64,000 bases of DNA from Candidatus Brocadia sp. WS118 (GCA_007618135.1 PHFX01000002.1:83985-147984); one strand, 5' to 3'. Numbered from the stretch's first letter, positions 37,941 to 48,145 are shown. Made by a program: numbers and translations. The notes: generated from the sequence alone by a model not told the origin.

Positions 37941-39902
37941 ATGGAAGAGAAGAAAAAAACTGCAGACGAGATCATGCTGGATCGTATGAAAGAAATGAAA
38001 GTGGAGACCATGTATGATCGGTATCAGGCGCAGCTTCCGCAATGTGGCTATGGAAGTCTTGCGCTGTGCTGCCGGCACTGTAATTATGGTCCGTGTAATA
38101 TTGATCCTTTCGGAAAAGGCCCGAAGAAGGGTGTGTGCGGCGCTGACGCAAATACCTTTGCAGCGAGGCATTTCCTGCGTATGAGTGGCGCCGGTACGGC
38201 ATGTCATTCGGATCACGCGCGCGCTGCTGCCCATTTGCTGGTTGCTACGGCACGCGGCGAGGCTCCCGGCTACCGGATTAAAGACGTTGAGAAGCTGATG
38301 ATGGTTGCCGGGTGTTTTGGAGTGAAGACGAAGGATCGTAAGATCAATGAAATTGCTGAAGAAGTCGGTGAGATGGCGCTGATGGAATTTGGGAAACCAT
38401 ACGGTACTCTGTTGTTCCTGAAGAGGGCGCCGGAAGCACGCCAAAAAATATGGGAAAAATTAGGTATTGCCCCACGGGCAATTGATCGCGAGGTCACGGA
38501 AAGTCTGCACCGAACCGGAATGGGCGGCGATCAGGATTACCGGAACCTTACCTTGCAGGCCATGCGGGTAGCTTTGGCGGATGGCTGGGGTGGTTGTATG
38601 ATAGCGACCGAGCTGCAGGATATTATGTTTGGCACCCCAAAACCTACGGCAGGAAGGTCCAATCTGGGCGTTATCAAGAAAGATCACATTAATATTATTG
38701 TACATGGGCATGAACCACAACTTGCTGAGGCCATTGTGCTTGCTTGCAACGAACCGGAAGTTATCAAGGCTGCGCAGGCAACAGGGGCGAAGGGCATTGT
38801 GCTTTCCGGTCTGTGTTGCACTGCCAACGAACTCCTCGTTCGGCATGGAATTCCTATGGCCGGGCATATGACTATCCAGGAGGCTGCTATAGCGACCGGA
38901 GCTGTTGAGGCAATGGTTGTTGATATTCAGTGTGTCATGCAATCACTTGCTGAAGCGGCAAAGTCTTTTCATACGAAACTGATTACTACTCTGTCAAAGG
39001 CAAAGATTTTTGGCGCGGAGCACGTTGAGTTCGAGGAAGAGCATGCCCTTGAATCGGCGAAGAAGATCGTCATGATGGCTGTCGATAATTATAAAAACCG
39101 TGACAAAGAAAAGGTGTTTATCCCAGCCAGCGCAGAGCCGAATCTCGTTGCCGGTTTTAGTCATGAGACGATCAAATATATGCTGGGCGGCAAGTACCGG
39201 GCGAGTTACCGCCCGTTAAATGACAATATTATTAACGGCAGGATCCGCGGTGTTGTGGGTATTGCCGGTTGCACGAGCCCCAAGGCGGGTACATGTGAAC
39301 CTTCCTATATCAATTTGGCACGAGAGCTCATTGCAAATAATTTCCTGGTAGTGGCTACGGGTTGCGCTGCAGGGCAATGCGCCTCAGACGGGTTAATGGT
39401 TCCTGAAATGAAAGACGCCTGCGGCCAGGGGTTGAAAGAGGTATGTGAAGCCGTTGGGATACCGCCGGTGTTACATTCCGGGGCGTGTGTTGACAACAGC
39501 CGTATTCTGATTGCCGTAAGCGAAATGGTGAAGGAGGGCGGTTTAGGAAACGATATCAGTGAATTGCCGGTGGCCGGCGCGTGCACGGAGTGGATGAGTG
39601 AAAAGGCAATTGCTATCGGGCAATTTCTGGTAGCCTCTGGTATTTATACCGTCTTTGGCATGAATTCTCCGGTGGCGGGCGCACCTGATATGCAAAGGCT
39701 GCTGACAAAAGAGATGGAAGAAATGTGTGGCGCACGATGGGATTTTGAGGCTGATTTAAAGAAGATTGGGAAGATGCTCATGGATCACATCGAAAAGAAG
39801 AGAGATGCGCTTGGTATCAACGTGAATAAGGAGAGGAAATTGTACGATATGGCTGAGAGAAGGGCGCTCGAAAGGGAGTGCAAGCCAGCAGCACATCATT
39901 AA
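37941..39902 (+). CDS. acsA: Carbon monoxide dehydrogenase catalytic subunit (acetyl-CoA pathway)
   Basis: Ni-Fe-S enzyme reducing CO2 to CO for acetyl-CoA synthesis. 653 residues from the ATG at 37941, which has AAAGGAGGGG 7-15 bases before it; an earlier in-frame ATG at 37905 lacks one. B/D-cluster cysteines: CCRHCNYGPC near residue 46-55 and GVCGAD near 67. C-cluster ligands are seen in GLCCTANELLVRHG, GCTSPKAGTCEPSY, GCAAGQCASDG and HSGACVDNSR. acsB follows after 22 bases. Confidence 0.95.
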   Translation: MEEKKKTADEIMLDRMKEMKVETMYDRYQAQLPQCGYGSLALCCRHCNYGPCNIDPFGKGPKKGVCGADANTFAARHFLRMSGAGTACHSDHARAAAHLLVATARGEAPGYRIKDVEKLMMVAGCFGVKTKDRKINEIAEEVGEMALMEFGKPYGTLLFLKRAPEARQKIWEKLGIAPRAIDREVTESLHRTGMGGDQDYRNLTLQAMRVALADGWGGCMIATELQDIMFGTPKPTAGRSNLGVIKKDHINIIVHGHEPQLAEAIVLACNEPEVIKAAQATGAKGIVLSGLCCTANELLVRHGIPMAGHMTIQEAAIATGAVEAMVVDIQCVMQSLAEAAKSFHTKLITTLSKAKIFGAEHVEFEEEHALESAKKIVMMAVDNYKNRDKEKVFIPASAEPNLVAGFSHETIKYMLGGKYRASYRPLNDNIINGRIRGVVGIAGCTSPKAGTCEPSYINLARELIANNFLVVATGCAAGQCASDGLMVPEMKDACGQGLKEVCEAVGIPPVLHSGACVDNSRILIAVSEMVKEGGLGNDISELPVAGACTEWMSEKAIAIGQFLVASGIYTVFGMNSPVAGAPDMQRLLTKEMEEMCGARWDFEADLKKIGKMLMDHIEKKRDALGINVNKERKLYDMAERRALERECKPAAHH

Positions 39903-39924
39903 AGTGATTTAGAGAGGTGTTTTT

Positions 39925-42108
39925 ATGTCCAAGATTATCTGTACTGCCGCCATTCGTGGCGCATATAAAATTGTAGATAAGGCTGATAAAAAACTTGCCG
40001 ATACCATTGCGCAAAAGGGACGCGATTGTAAGGTGGAGTTTCCTAATACGGCGTATTATTTGCCTATCATTTATTCCATGACGGGCGTTGCCGTGAAAAC
40101 GCTGGAGGATTGCGAGTATATCCTGGGAATGGCGCGGAGCATGCTCCCGCCATTGCCGGCAGAAAAACACTGGGTCCCTTACCTTGGGCATACCCTTGAT
40201 GCCGGGATGGCGACGCTTTTTGCCGAGGAAGTATATGAGGCCTGTAAATATCTCATTGGGCCTCACCCGGTGGACGGGATTTGGCTGGGCGCTGCTGATG
40301 ACGTTATCATGCGCGAACGTGGCATTGAGTTCGTGGATGGTACCGCTCCGGGATTCGCCGCAATTGTGGGGTGTGCGCCTGATGCAGATACGGCCGTGAA
40401 GATTGCCAGGGAACTTCAGCAAAAGAATCTGTACGTGTTTATGCAGTCAGATAATTTTGGGACATCGTTTGCCGAGCAATTGGCTGAAAAGGGCGTCCAG
40501 ATGGGGTGGGATACCCGGCTGGTGCCTTTTGGAAAAGAGACCTCGGCTGCCGTATATTCTCTGGGCTTTGCCAACAGGGCAGCCCTTTCATTTGGAAATG
40601 TGCCACCCGGTGAGGCAAGGAGAAATCTCCTCTATAACAAAAACCGCATCTTTGCATTTGTCATGGCAATAGGAACTGCCGTAACAGATGAACAGTATGC
40701 CAACGCTGCGGGCGCTATCAATTATGGTTTTCCGACGATTTCAAATATCGACATTCCGGAGATATTACCCACCGGCGTATGCACCTATGAACATGTGGTT
40801 TCAAGGGTGCCGGTGGACAAGATTGTTGATAAATGCATTGAAGTCCGAGGACTAAAGATTTCTATCCACAAGATGGATATCCCCGTGGCGTACGGTCCGG
40901 CCTTCGAAGGTGAGCGTATCAGAAAAGAGGATATGCAGATTGAGATTGGCGGCCCCGGTGTTCCTGCCTTTGAATATGTGTGTACCAAAGAAATTGACGA
41001 GGTTGAGGATGGCAAGATACAGGTTATCGGGCCAGACCTGGACGATATTAAGCCAGGTCCAGGTGTGTCGCTTGGTATTATGGTTGAGGTGGCAGGCCGA
41101 AAGATGCAGCCTGATTTTGAGCCAATCTTTGAACGTCAGATGCATCGGTTTCTGGGTGAAGCTCAGGGACTCTTCCACATGGGGCAAAGGGACATCATCC
41201 GTCATCGCATCAGTAAAGAGGCATTTAAGGCAGGCTTCAGAATCAAGCACATAGGCAGTATCATCCACTCGCAGTTCCATAGCAATTTCGGGGCTATTGT
41301 TGACAAAGTTCAGGTGACCTTTTATACCAAAAGAGAAGATGTGGAGCGGATATTAAAAGACGTGCGCGCCGCTTATGCAGAGCGTGATGCGCGATTAGAG
41401 GGTATGACCGATGATTCGGTAAACATGTTTTACAGTTGCACCCTCTGCCAAAGTTTTGCGCCTACCCATATTTGCGTGGTGACACCGGAACGTTCCGGCC
41501 TTTGTGGTTCCGTCAGTTGGCTGGACGGCAAGGCTGGCTACGAGATCAACCCCACGGGGCCAAATCAGCCGATTGAGCGGGGTAAGGTGGTGAATGAAAA
41601 TCTGGGACAGTGGGAAGGCACAAACTCATTTATCTACAATGGTTCAAACCGGTCGCTGGAGAAGGTGAGCCTGTATAGCATTATGACAGACCCGATGACC
41701 AGTTGCGGCTGTTTTGAGTGCATTTCGGCTATGTTGCCCATGACGAATGGGATTATGGTGGTAGACCGCGACTTCACGGAAATGACCCCCTGTGGTATGA
41801 AATTTTCCACGCTTGCCGGAACGGTCGGCGGTGGTTTGCAGACCCCCGGGTTTATGGGGCACAGCAAGTTTTATTTAGGCAGCAGGAAATTTATTTCAGC
41901 AGATGGCGGTTTGGGCCGTGTTGTGTGGATGCCCAAGGCGCTGAAAGAGGAGTTGGCGGAAACGCTTGCCGGAACTGCCCAGGCATTGGGCCTTGAAGAT
42001 TTTCTCAACAAAATAGCTGATGAAACGGTTGCCCAGACTGAGGATGAAGTTGTGGCTTACATGCAGAAAGTCAACCATCCTGCGCTGGTCATGGCGCCTA
42101 TGTTTTAG
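39925..42108 (+). CDS. acsB: Acetyl-CoA synthase (CODH/ACS, A-cluster subunit)
   Basis: Joins methyl (from the corrinoid protein), CO and CoA to acetyl-CoA. 727 residues, the bacterial long form with the CODH-binding N-terminal domain. A-cluster cysteines are visible in YSCTLCQSFAPTHIC, SGLCGSVSWLDG (residues ~504-535) and CGCFECISAM (near 592). Its ATG has GAGAGGTG before it and lies 22 bases after acsA, so the pair is one transcript. Confidence 0.95.
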   Translation: MSKIICTAAIRGAYKIVDKADKKLADTIAQKGRDCKVEFPNTAYYLPIIYSMTGVAVKTLEDCEYILGMARSMLPPLPAEKHWVPYLGHTLDAGMATLFAEEVYEACKYLIGPHPVDGIWLGAADDVIMRERGIEFVDGTAPGFAAIVGCAPDADTAVKIARELQQKNLYVFMQSDNFGTSFAEQLAEKGVQMGWDTRLVPFGKETSAAVYSLGFANRAALSFGNVPPGEARRNLLYNKNRIFAFVMAIGTAVTDEQYANAAGAINYGFPTISNIDIPEILPTGVCTYEHVVSRVPVDKIVDKCIEVRGLKISIHKMDIPVAYGPAFEGERIRKEDMQIEIGGPGVPAFEYVCTKEIDEVEDGKIQVIGPDLDDIKPGPGVSLGIMVEVAGRKMQPDFEPIFERQMHRFLGEAQGLFHMGQRDIIRHRISKEAFKAGFRIKHIGSIIHSQFHSNFGAIVDKVQVTFYTKREDVERILKDVRAAYAERDARLEGMTDDSVNMFYSCTLCQSFAPTHICVVTPERSGLCGSVSWLDGKAGYEINPTGPNQPIERGKVVNENLGQWEGTNSFIYNGSNRSLEKVSLYSIMTDPMTSCGCFECISAMLPMTNGIMVVDRDFTEMTPCGMKFSTLAGTVGGGLQTPGFMGHSKFYLGSRKFISADGGLGRVVWMPKALKEELAETLAGTAQALGLEDFLNKIADETVAQTEDEVVAYMQKVNHPALVMAPMF

Positions 42109-42494
42109 TATGCTTTTAAGCCTCTCTTAATCTCCTGAGGTAGGTCAACCGTCCCGGTTGACATCATAATGACAACCGGGGACGCTTGTCCGGCCGATAG
42201 AGGGGATTTGGTTGCGGCGTAGTTGCTCTAAAAGATATACTGTGCCGGGGTAACTCTCGAAAAGAAAGCACGGGATTTGTAGTAGTGCGTTTTATGAAAA
42301 GGTCTTCTGCGGGTTCAGGTTTATAACCTGAACCCTTAAAGTTGCCGGAACAATAGTCCATATGCTCTTAAGAGAGCTTTTGAAGGTATAAATATTTGGG
42401 TTCAAGTTACAAACTTGAACCCGCGATGGGGCTGATTTGTTTGCGGCGGTGTTACGATGCACATTTATCTGTTTTTAATTTCTGGAGTCTATAC
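42109..42494. other. Repeat-filled gap between acsB and clpP
   Basis: 386 bases, no gene. Holds GGTAGGTCAACCG…GGGACGCTTGTCC (42139-42192), a family also at 47624-47682, and two palindromes GGTTCAGGTTTATAACCTGAACC (within 42311-42335) and GGTTCAAGTTACAAACTTGAACC (within 42398-42422) that share the GGTTCA…TGAACC frame with two more at 47.7-47.8 kb. Confidence 0.75.
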
Positions 42495-43133
42495 ATGATC
42501 TTTGATATGCCAATCCATTTCTCAGGAAAGGGACAAGTTGTACATATGCAGGACGAAGGTGCTGGTGAAGAAAAGGAAAAGCGTTCCGGAGGCGATCTGA
42601 TTGCAAGATTGTTAAAGACGCGGACGGTTATGGTTTCAGACGAGGTGAGTAAAAAAATGGCACAACAGGTCATGACTCAGCTTATCCTCCTGGAAGGGGA
42701 GAGCAATGAAGATATTAAAATGTTCATTAATTCCCCGGGGGGCGATGCGGATGCAGGTTTTGCAATCTATGATATGATGCGGTTTATCAAGCCGAGGGTA
42801 AAAGCTGTTTGTGCCGGGGTTGCCGCCAGCGCTGCGGTAATTATCCTGCTTGGCGCAAAAAAAGAAAACCGGTTCAGCCTGCCCAATGCCCGCGTGCTCA
42901 TCCATCAGCCTTCCACGGGTATCCATGGTACCGCGGCCGATATTCAGATAGAAGCCAGTGAAATCCTTAAGTGCCGGGAAAAGATTAACCGTTTGATTTC
43001 TGTTGAGACGGGACAACCCCTGGGAAAGGTAGAGACGGATACCAAGAGAAATTTCTGGATGTCCGCCGACGAGGCTTTCAAATACGGATTGGTCAATAAA
43101 ATTATACAGACGAGTGATGATTTAAAGACATAG
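42495..43133 (+). CDS. clpP: ClpP-family serine protease
   Basis: A 212-residue ClpP peptidase subunit. FINSPGGDADAGFAIYDMM near residue 77, catalytic Ser in GVAASAAVIILLGA near 108-121, catalytic His in RVLIHQPSTGI near 135, and the Asp region TKRNFWMSADEAFKYGLVNKI. The ATG at 42495 follows GGAG by 7 bases. The N-terminal ~35 residues carry a charged stretch (EGAGEEKEKRSG) not usual in ClpP. It sits between acsB and acsC on the same strand, which suggests a second, pathway-linked ClpP copy; a main clpP-clpX pair is not in the window. Confidence 0.85.
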   Translation: MIFDMPIHFSGKGQVVHMQDEGAGEEKEKRSGGDLIARLLKTRTVMVSDEVSKKMAQQVMTQLILLEGESNEDIKMFINSPGGDADAGFAIYDMMRFIKPRVKAVCAGVAASAAVIILLGAKKENRFSLPNARVLIHQPSTGIHGTAADIQIEASEILKCREKINRLISVETGQPLGKVETDTKRNFWMSADEAFKYGLVNKIIQTSDDLKT

Positions 43134-43274
43134 TTTTATGGTAATTGCTCAATATCAACGGTACGCATGTTCTTTTTATAACCACCTCTTTATCCTCTTT
43201 TCGTGAATGCGGGTGAATGGGTGGTTATTCATTTGATGTTGTGCAAATTTCTTTATGTGAAAGGATAGTAGAGC

Positions 43275-44618
43275 ATGGCACTAACGGGATTAGACATTTA
43301 CAAACTCCTTCCCAAAACAAATTGCAAGAAGTGCGGAAGGCCTACCTGTCTGGCTTTTGCGATGCAATTGGCGCAGAAAAAGGCAAACCTGTCAGATTGT
43401 CCGGATGTAAGCGAAGAGGCAAAAAAGGTGCTGGGAGCAGCTGCAGCCCCTCCCATTAAACTCGTGACGGTTGGTGCGGGCACCAGGCAAGTGCAGGTGG
43501 GCGAGGAAAATGTCCTGTTCAGACACGAAGAGAAATTTTATCATCCTACGGGCGTCGCCGTTACTATCCCGGACGACCTGGGTGAAGCAGCCTTTAACGA
43601 TCGGTTAAAAAAGATTAACAGTCTGAAACTTACCCGTGTTGGCACGGAAATCGAGATTGATTTGATCGCTGTGATGAACAAGAGCAATAGTGCAGAAAAA
43701 TTTGCCGAAGCGGCAAAGAAAGTAAGCGCCGGATCTCATTTGAACATAATTTTAAGCAGTACGTCTGTGGATAATATGAAATCTGCTTTGCAAAATTGCG
43801 CTGAAAAGAGGCCGCTGATTCATGGCGCCAGTGCTGGCAACTGTGAGGCGATGGCAGCGCTTGCACAGGAAAAGAAGTGTCCGATGACCGTAACGGCTCA
43901 GACACTTGAGGAGCTTGCTGATCTGGCCGAACGTGCCAAAAAGGCTGGCGTTGAAGAAATTATTTTAGATGTGGGAGGGAACAATCCCAAAGAGGTGCTG
44001 CAAAAACTGACCAAGATTCGACGGCTTTCATTAAAAAAGAATTTTCGCACCCTTGGATTCCCGATGATTACTTTTGTCTGTGATGAAGACCCGTTCCAGG
44101 AAATTGCGATGGCAAGCACTTATCTGCTGAAGTATGCCGGCATTGTCGCGGTGAATGCGTGCGAACCATGGGCAATTATGCCACTGCTTACCGCCAGGAC
44201 GAATATATTTACCGACCCGCAAAAACCGATACAGGTGGAGCCACGATTGTATGCCGTTGGTGATGTGAAGGACGATTCTCCCATATTGTTTACCACAAAC
44301 TTTTCACTTACCTATTATACGGTTGAAGGTGAGGTAGAGTCCAGCCGGGTGCCTGCCTATATTTTATCGGTGGATACGGGTGGCACTTCCGTGCTAACCG
44401 CGTACTCAGGAGACAAATTAAACGACAAGGTGGTTGCGAAGGCCATGACGGACGCACAGGTTGATACCAAGGTAAAGCACAGGAAGTTGATCATTCCTGG
44501 CCTCGTTGCTGTGATGTCCGGGAAACTTCAGGAAACCCTTGGGTGGGAAATTCTGGTAGGTCCCAGAGAGGCTTCAGGCCTCCCTTCCTATCTGAAAACG
44601 GTATGGAAATCTGTTTAA
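43275..44618 (+). CDS. acsC: Corrinoid iron-sulfur protein large subunit
   Basis: Carries the methyl group on its cobamide between AcsE and acetyl-CoA synthase. 447 residues. The N-terminal [4Fe-4S] motif is at residues ~15-40 (NCKKCGRPTCLAFA then LSDCPD). The central TIM-barrel has ASAGNCEAMAALA and ITFVCDEDPFQE; the C-terminal part is the corrinoid-binding domain (VDTGGTSVLTAYSGDKL). The RACo gene follows after 24 bases. Confidence 0.95.
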   Translation: MALTGLDIYKLLPKTNCKKCGRPTCLAFAMQLAQKKANLSDCPDVSEEAKKVLGAAAAPPIKLVTVGAGTRQVQVGEENVLFRHEEKFYHPTGVAVTIPDDLGEAAFNDRLKKINSLKLTRVGTEIEIDLIAVMNKSNSAEKFAEAAKKVSAGSHLNIILSSTSVDNMKSALQNCAEKRPLIHGASAGNCEAMAALAQEKKCPMTVTAQTLEELADLAERAKKAGVEEIILDVGGNNPKEVLQKLTKIRRLSLKKNFRTLGFPMITFVCDEDPFQEIAMASTYLLKYAGIVAVNACEPWAIMPLLTARTNIFTDPQKPIQVEPRLYAVGDVKDDSPILFTTNFSLTYYTVEGEVESSRVPAYILSVDTGGTSVLTAYSGDKLNDKVVAKAMTDAQVDTKVKHRKLIIPGLVAVMSGKLQETLGWEILVGPREASGLPSYLKTVWKSV

Positions 44619-44642
44619 GGATGTTCACTTCAGGTTCAACGT

Positions 44643-46571
44643 ATGGAAAACTCACGCTGTAAAGTACAATTCTTTCCTGTTGACGTCACCGTAGAGATTG
44701 AAAAGGGCAAAACTATCCTCGATGCTGCATATAAAGGGGATCTGTTTATAAACGCCCTATGCGGAGGCGACGGCACGTGTGGCAAGTGTAAAGTCATTCT
44801 GGGTTCCGGTATGATTGAAAGCATGCCCACGACCCATATCTCGGTATCGGAGGCGCAAAAAGGGTATGTCCTTGCTTGCAGTACGAAGGTAATGGGCAAC
44901 CTGGAAGTAATCATTCCCGAAGAATCGAAGCTTGATAAAAGTCAAATTCTTGTCAGTGAATTTCCTCAATTCTCGGGTTCCCTGGCAGCTGCTACCGCTA
45001 ACGTGGAACCTTTCCCGCATGACCCTTTGGTAAAGAAAGTATATCTTGAACTGCCGCAGCCAACGCTGGACGATAGCATGGCAGATTATGAGCGTCTGTG
45101 CAGGGAGATTATGGTAAAAACCCACGTCCCGCTGGAAAAGCTGACCACAAATTTCGATGTTCTCAAACGTCTTCCGGGTATTCTAAGGAGCAGTAACTGG
45201 AAGGTGACGGTGACGCTGGGATACAGGGGTCCGTCTGTCGAAATTATGGAAATACAGGGTGACAATGCCAGCGAAGGAAATTATGGTGTTGCAGTAGACG
45301 TGGGGACAACCACGGTGGTTGCACATCTCCTGAATCTTTCACGCGGAGAGACGGTCGATATTGAGGCAACCTACAATTCTCAGATTAAATACGGAGATGA
45401 TTATATTCAGAGAATTATGTATGCCGCTGAAAATAACACTATGGAGCTCATGCAGGAGGTGCTTGTTGAGGATATTAACCATCTCATTTCTACCCTCGTC
45501 AGGAGAAATCATCTCAGTATCCATGACATTCATGCGGTGGTTTGTGCGGGAAACACGGTAATGACTCATTTCCTCCTGGGTTTAGATCCTACGAATATCA
45601 GAAAAGAGCCGTATCTTTCATCCGCAAGCTTTGTGCCTCCTTTGAGGGCGCATGAGGTGGGGATGAAAATTAATAACAACGGACTGCTCTATACCCTCCC
45701 GTGCGTTGGCGCTTATGTGGGCGGGGATATTTCTTCCGGCGCTTTGGCAATCAGGCTGGACAAGGCAGAGATGTTGTCGCTGCTCGTTGATATCGGCACG
45801 AATGGCGAGATTGTGCTGGGCAATAAAGACTGGATGGTATGCTGTTCCGCATCGGCTGGCCCTTCTTTTGAAGGCAGCGGTATTTCGTGTGGTACCCGCG
45901 CGGCTAAGGGTGCTATCGAAAAGGTGACGATTACGAAAAATTACCATGTTACGTATAAAACCATCGGAGATGCGCCGGCAAGCGGTATTTGTGGTTCCGG
46001 GCTTTTAGACTGTCTGGCGAACCTTGTCAGAAGCGGTGTCATCGACAGGACCGGTAATTTTCAGAAAGGAATAAGCTCAGACCGTTTAAGAAGAACGGAC
46101 AACGGTTATGAATTTATCCTGGTCGACAGGAGCGAAACCTCTACAAAACGGGATATCGTTATTACCCAGGCGGACATTCAGAATCTCATGCGGTCAAAAG
46201 CTGCGATCTATTCGGCAATCTCGACCCTGCTTGAATCCATGGGGATGGAAGCAAATAATATTGAGCAGCTCTATCTTGCGGGCGGGTTTGGCAATTATCT
46301 CGACATACGGAGCGCCATCACGATTGGGATGCTCCCTGACGTGTCTGCCTCAAAGGTGCAGTTTGTGGGAAATACCTCGGTACTTGGCGCGAAAATGGCC
46401 CTCTTTGCAAAAGATGCCTATGAGGTTGCCAGAGTCATTGCGTCACGGATGACGTATTTTGATCTCATGAGCAATAATAAATATATGGAAGAGTATGTGT
46501 CGGCAAACTTTTTACCGCATACCGATATTGAAAAATTTCCATCCGTTGCAGAGGAACTGATGGTAAATTAG
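44643..46571 (+). CDS. acsV: Reductive activator of the corrinoid protein (RACo; 2Fe-2S ferredoxin/ASKHA ATPase)
   Basis: Restores Co(I) in the corrinoid protein when it oxidises, using ATP. 642 residues. An N-terminal plant-type 2Fe-2S domain (LCGGDGTCGKCKV near residue 39-51 and LACSTKV near 78), a linker, then the ASKHA-type ATPase core: GVAVDVGTTTVVAHLLNL near 215, VCAGNTVMTHFLLG near 301, LLVDIGTNGEIVLG near 382 and YLAGGFGNYLDI near 543. Its place right after acsC fits the partner role. A CCCCCCGTAAACGGGGGG repeat lies in the gap to the next gene. Confidence 0.9.
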   Translation: MENSRCKVQFFPVDVTVEIEKGKTILDAAYKGDLFINALCGGDGTCGKCKVILGSGMIESMPTTHISVSEAQKGYVLACSTKVMGNLEVIIPEESKLDKSQILVSEFPQFSGSLAAATANVEPFPHDPLVKKVYLELPQPTLDDSMADYERLCREIMVKTHVPLEKLTTNFDVLKRLPGILRSSNWKVTVTLGYRGPSVEIMEIQGDNASEGNYGVAVDVGTTTVVAHLLNLSRGETVDIEATYNSQIKYGDDYIQRIMYAAENNTMELMQEVLVEDINHLISTLVRRNHLSIHDIHAVVCAGNTVMTHFLLGLDPTNIRKEPYLSSASFVPPLRAHEVGMKINNNGLLYTLPCVGAYVGGDISSGALAIRLDKAEMLSLLVDIGTNGEIVLGNKDWMVCCSASAGPSFEGSGISCGTRAAKGAIEKVTITKNYHVTYKTIGDAPASGICGSGLLDCLANLVRSGVIDRTGNFQKGISSDRLRRTDNGYEFILVDRSETSTKRDIVITQADIQNLMRSKAAIYSAISTLLESMGMEANNIEQLYLAGGFGNYLDIRSAITIGMLPDVSASKVQFVGNTSVLGAKMALFAKDAYEVARVIASRMTYFDLMSNNKYMEEYVSANFLPHTDIEKFPSVAEELMVN

Positions 46572-46662
46572 GTCTTCGGCTACATTCCCCCCTTTTTCCC
46601 CCCGTAAACGGGGGGATTATGGGGGGTGATTGAAATTCCTAAACCTTCAAAAAGGGGGTTCT

Positions 46663-47454
46663 ATGGCTTTTAATATTGCAGTGGCAGGAAAGGGAGGAAC
46701 GGGGAAGTCGACCCTTTCTGCCCTTATTATCCGATATATTACCGAAGAGCTTGGTAAGCCGGTATCGGCGGTAGATGCCGATCCGAATGCGTCTCTCGGT
46801 TCATTGCTTGGTCTGCACGTGCAAAGCACCGTTGCTGATCTCCGCGAGGATATCGTGGAGAAAAAAGTGGATTTTTCCGGGATGTCAAAGGACAGATATA
46901 TTGAGTATGCCATCGAGGAGTCTATCATTGAAAAGGAGAAATTTGATCTCTTAACGATGGGGAGGCCGGAAGGACCGAAATGTTATTGCTACGTCAATAA
47001 TCTCCTGCGCAAATACCTGGATAAAGTAGGGACAACATACCCCTTTATTGTTACCGACAATGAGGCAGGGATGGAGCATCTCTCGCGCAGGACGACGAAT
47101 AATGTTGATCTCCTGTTGATCGTCAGTGAACCAACGATTGTGGGCGCACTGACCTTACAAAGGATCCTTGCATTAGCTGAATCGCTTCCGGTCACGATCC
47201 GGCAAAAGTATTGTATCCTAAACCGGGTACCCAGGAATGGTATTCATGAAAATCTTCAGCAGAAGTTGGACAGCCTGGGGATTGAAGTATCTGCGATATT
47301 TCCGTTTGATCAGGAGGTTTACGATACTGCGGCATGCGGCGCTTCAGTGTTTGAAATTTCCCGTGAAAATGAATTATATCAAAAACTGGGTAAGTTCCTG
47401 CAGAAACATTTGCCGGCAAGTATGCTCGAAAAGAGCGTGTCTGGCCGTACCTAA
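46663..47454 (+). CDS. Second CooC-type ATPase
   Basis: A 263-residue MinD-like ATPase with deviant Walker A GKGGTGKSTLSA at residues 9-20, VDADPNASLG near 42, and the CxC pair in PKCYCYVNNLLR near 105. This is the CooC/AcsF pattern, so it may load nickel into acetyl-CoA synthase while the first CooC serves CODH, or the reverse. The ATG at 46663 is chosen because MAFNIAVAGKGG begins there and AAAGGGGG precedes it; the frame opens 33 bases earlier. Confidence 0.88.
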   Translation: MAFNIAVAGKGGTGKSTLSALIIRYITEELGKPVSAVDADPNASLGSLLGLHVQSTVADLREDIVEKKVDFSGMSKDRYIEYAIEESIIEKEKFDLLTMGRPEGPKCYCYVNNLLRKYLDKVGTTYPFIVTDNEAGMEHLSRRTTNNVDLLLIVSEPTIVGALTLQRILALAESLPVTIRQKYCILNRVPRNGIHENLQQKLDSLGIEVSAIFPFDQEVYDTAACGASVFEISRENELYQKLGKFLQKHLPASMLEKSVSGRT

Positions 47455-47860
47455 GAGAGCGCATTATTAAAGTGTATACACAGACAATTGTCATTGCGAG
47501 GAGCAGAGCGACGAAGCAATTTTAAGGTATAGGTATAAGAATTTCAATCTTTTGTAATTCCCCTCTAGAAAGAGGGGATTAAGGGGTGTGTACATAATGC
47601 CATAACACACCCCCGGCCCCTATGGTAGGTCAGGCGTCCTCGCCTGACATTATGATGACAAGCGGGGACGCTTGTCCTACCAATAAAAGAAGCTCTTTGG
47701 TTGGTTCAATCTTGCAGATTGAACCAAATATTTGAATAGTACCATAAAAACTTGAACGTGTACTGCGAGAAGGAATTATACTCAATGTTTCGGTTCAATC
47801 GAGGATGATTGAACCAGCTTGGAGCCTGGAGCACGTAGTTAACTCTGGTGGAGATTCCCG
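47455..47860. other. Repeat-filled gap before the DUF4258/YgiT module
   Basis: 406 bases, no gene. Contains a fragment of the GTCATTGCGAGGAGC…GAAGCAAT repeat (47491-47519), CCCCTCTAGAAAGAGGGGATTAAGGGGTG (in the 9.3-kb repeat style), GGTAGGTCAGGCG…CTTGTCCTACC (47624-47682) and two GGTTCA…TGAACC palindromes (47701-47727 and 47792-47815). Confidence 0.75.
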
Positions 47861-48145
47861 TTGAGCAGAACTAAGCAAATTCAGGAACTTGTCCGTAATG
47901 GGCTTTATTATCTGACAGAACATGCTGACAATGAAACAATGGTTGACAATTTTGATATCTACGATGTGGAATATGGTATTTTGACAGGTAAGATCCGCCG
48001 AACGTGGCCTCGGGAAGAAAAATACGAGATTATTGGTACATCTATAGATGGCCGTCCAATTGGTATAGTTTGCAGAATAACTCAGACCGGAAAAGTTCGA
48101 GTGATAACTGTATACAAAGATTTACCCAAAAACAGGAGAAATTAA
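47861..48145 (+). CDS. DUF4258 toxin-like protein
   Basis: A 94-residue protein with the DUF4258 pattern (YYLTEHADNETM…, GKIRRTWPREEKYEIIG, VRVITVYKD), a RelE/MqsR-like fold found as toxin. TTG start with GGTGGAGA 9 bases before it. One base separates it from the YgiT-type gene, so they form one module. It interrupts the acs gene series on the same strand. Confidence 0.75.
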   Translation: MSRTKQIQELVRNGLYYLTEHADNETMVDNFDIYDVEYGILTGKIRRTWPREEKYEIIGTSIDGRPIGIVCRITQTGKVRVITVYKDLPKNRRN

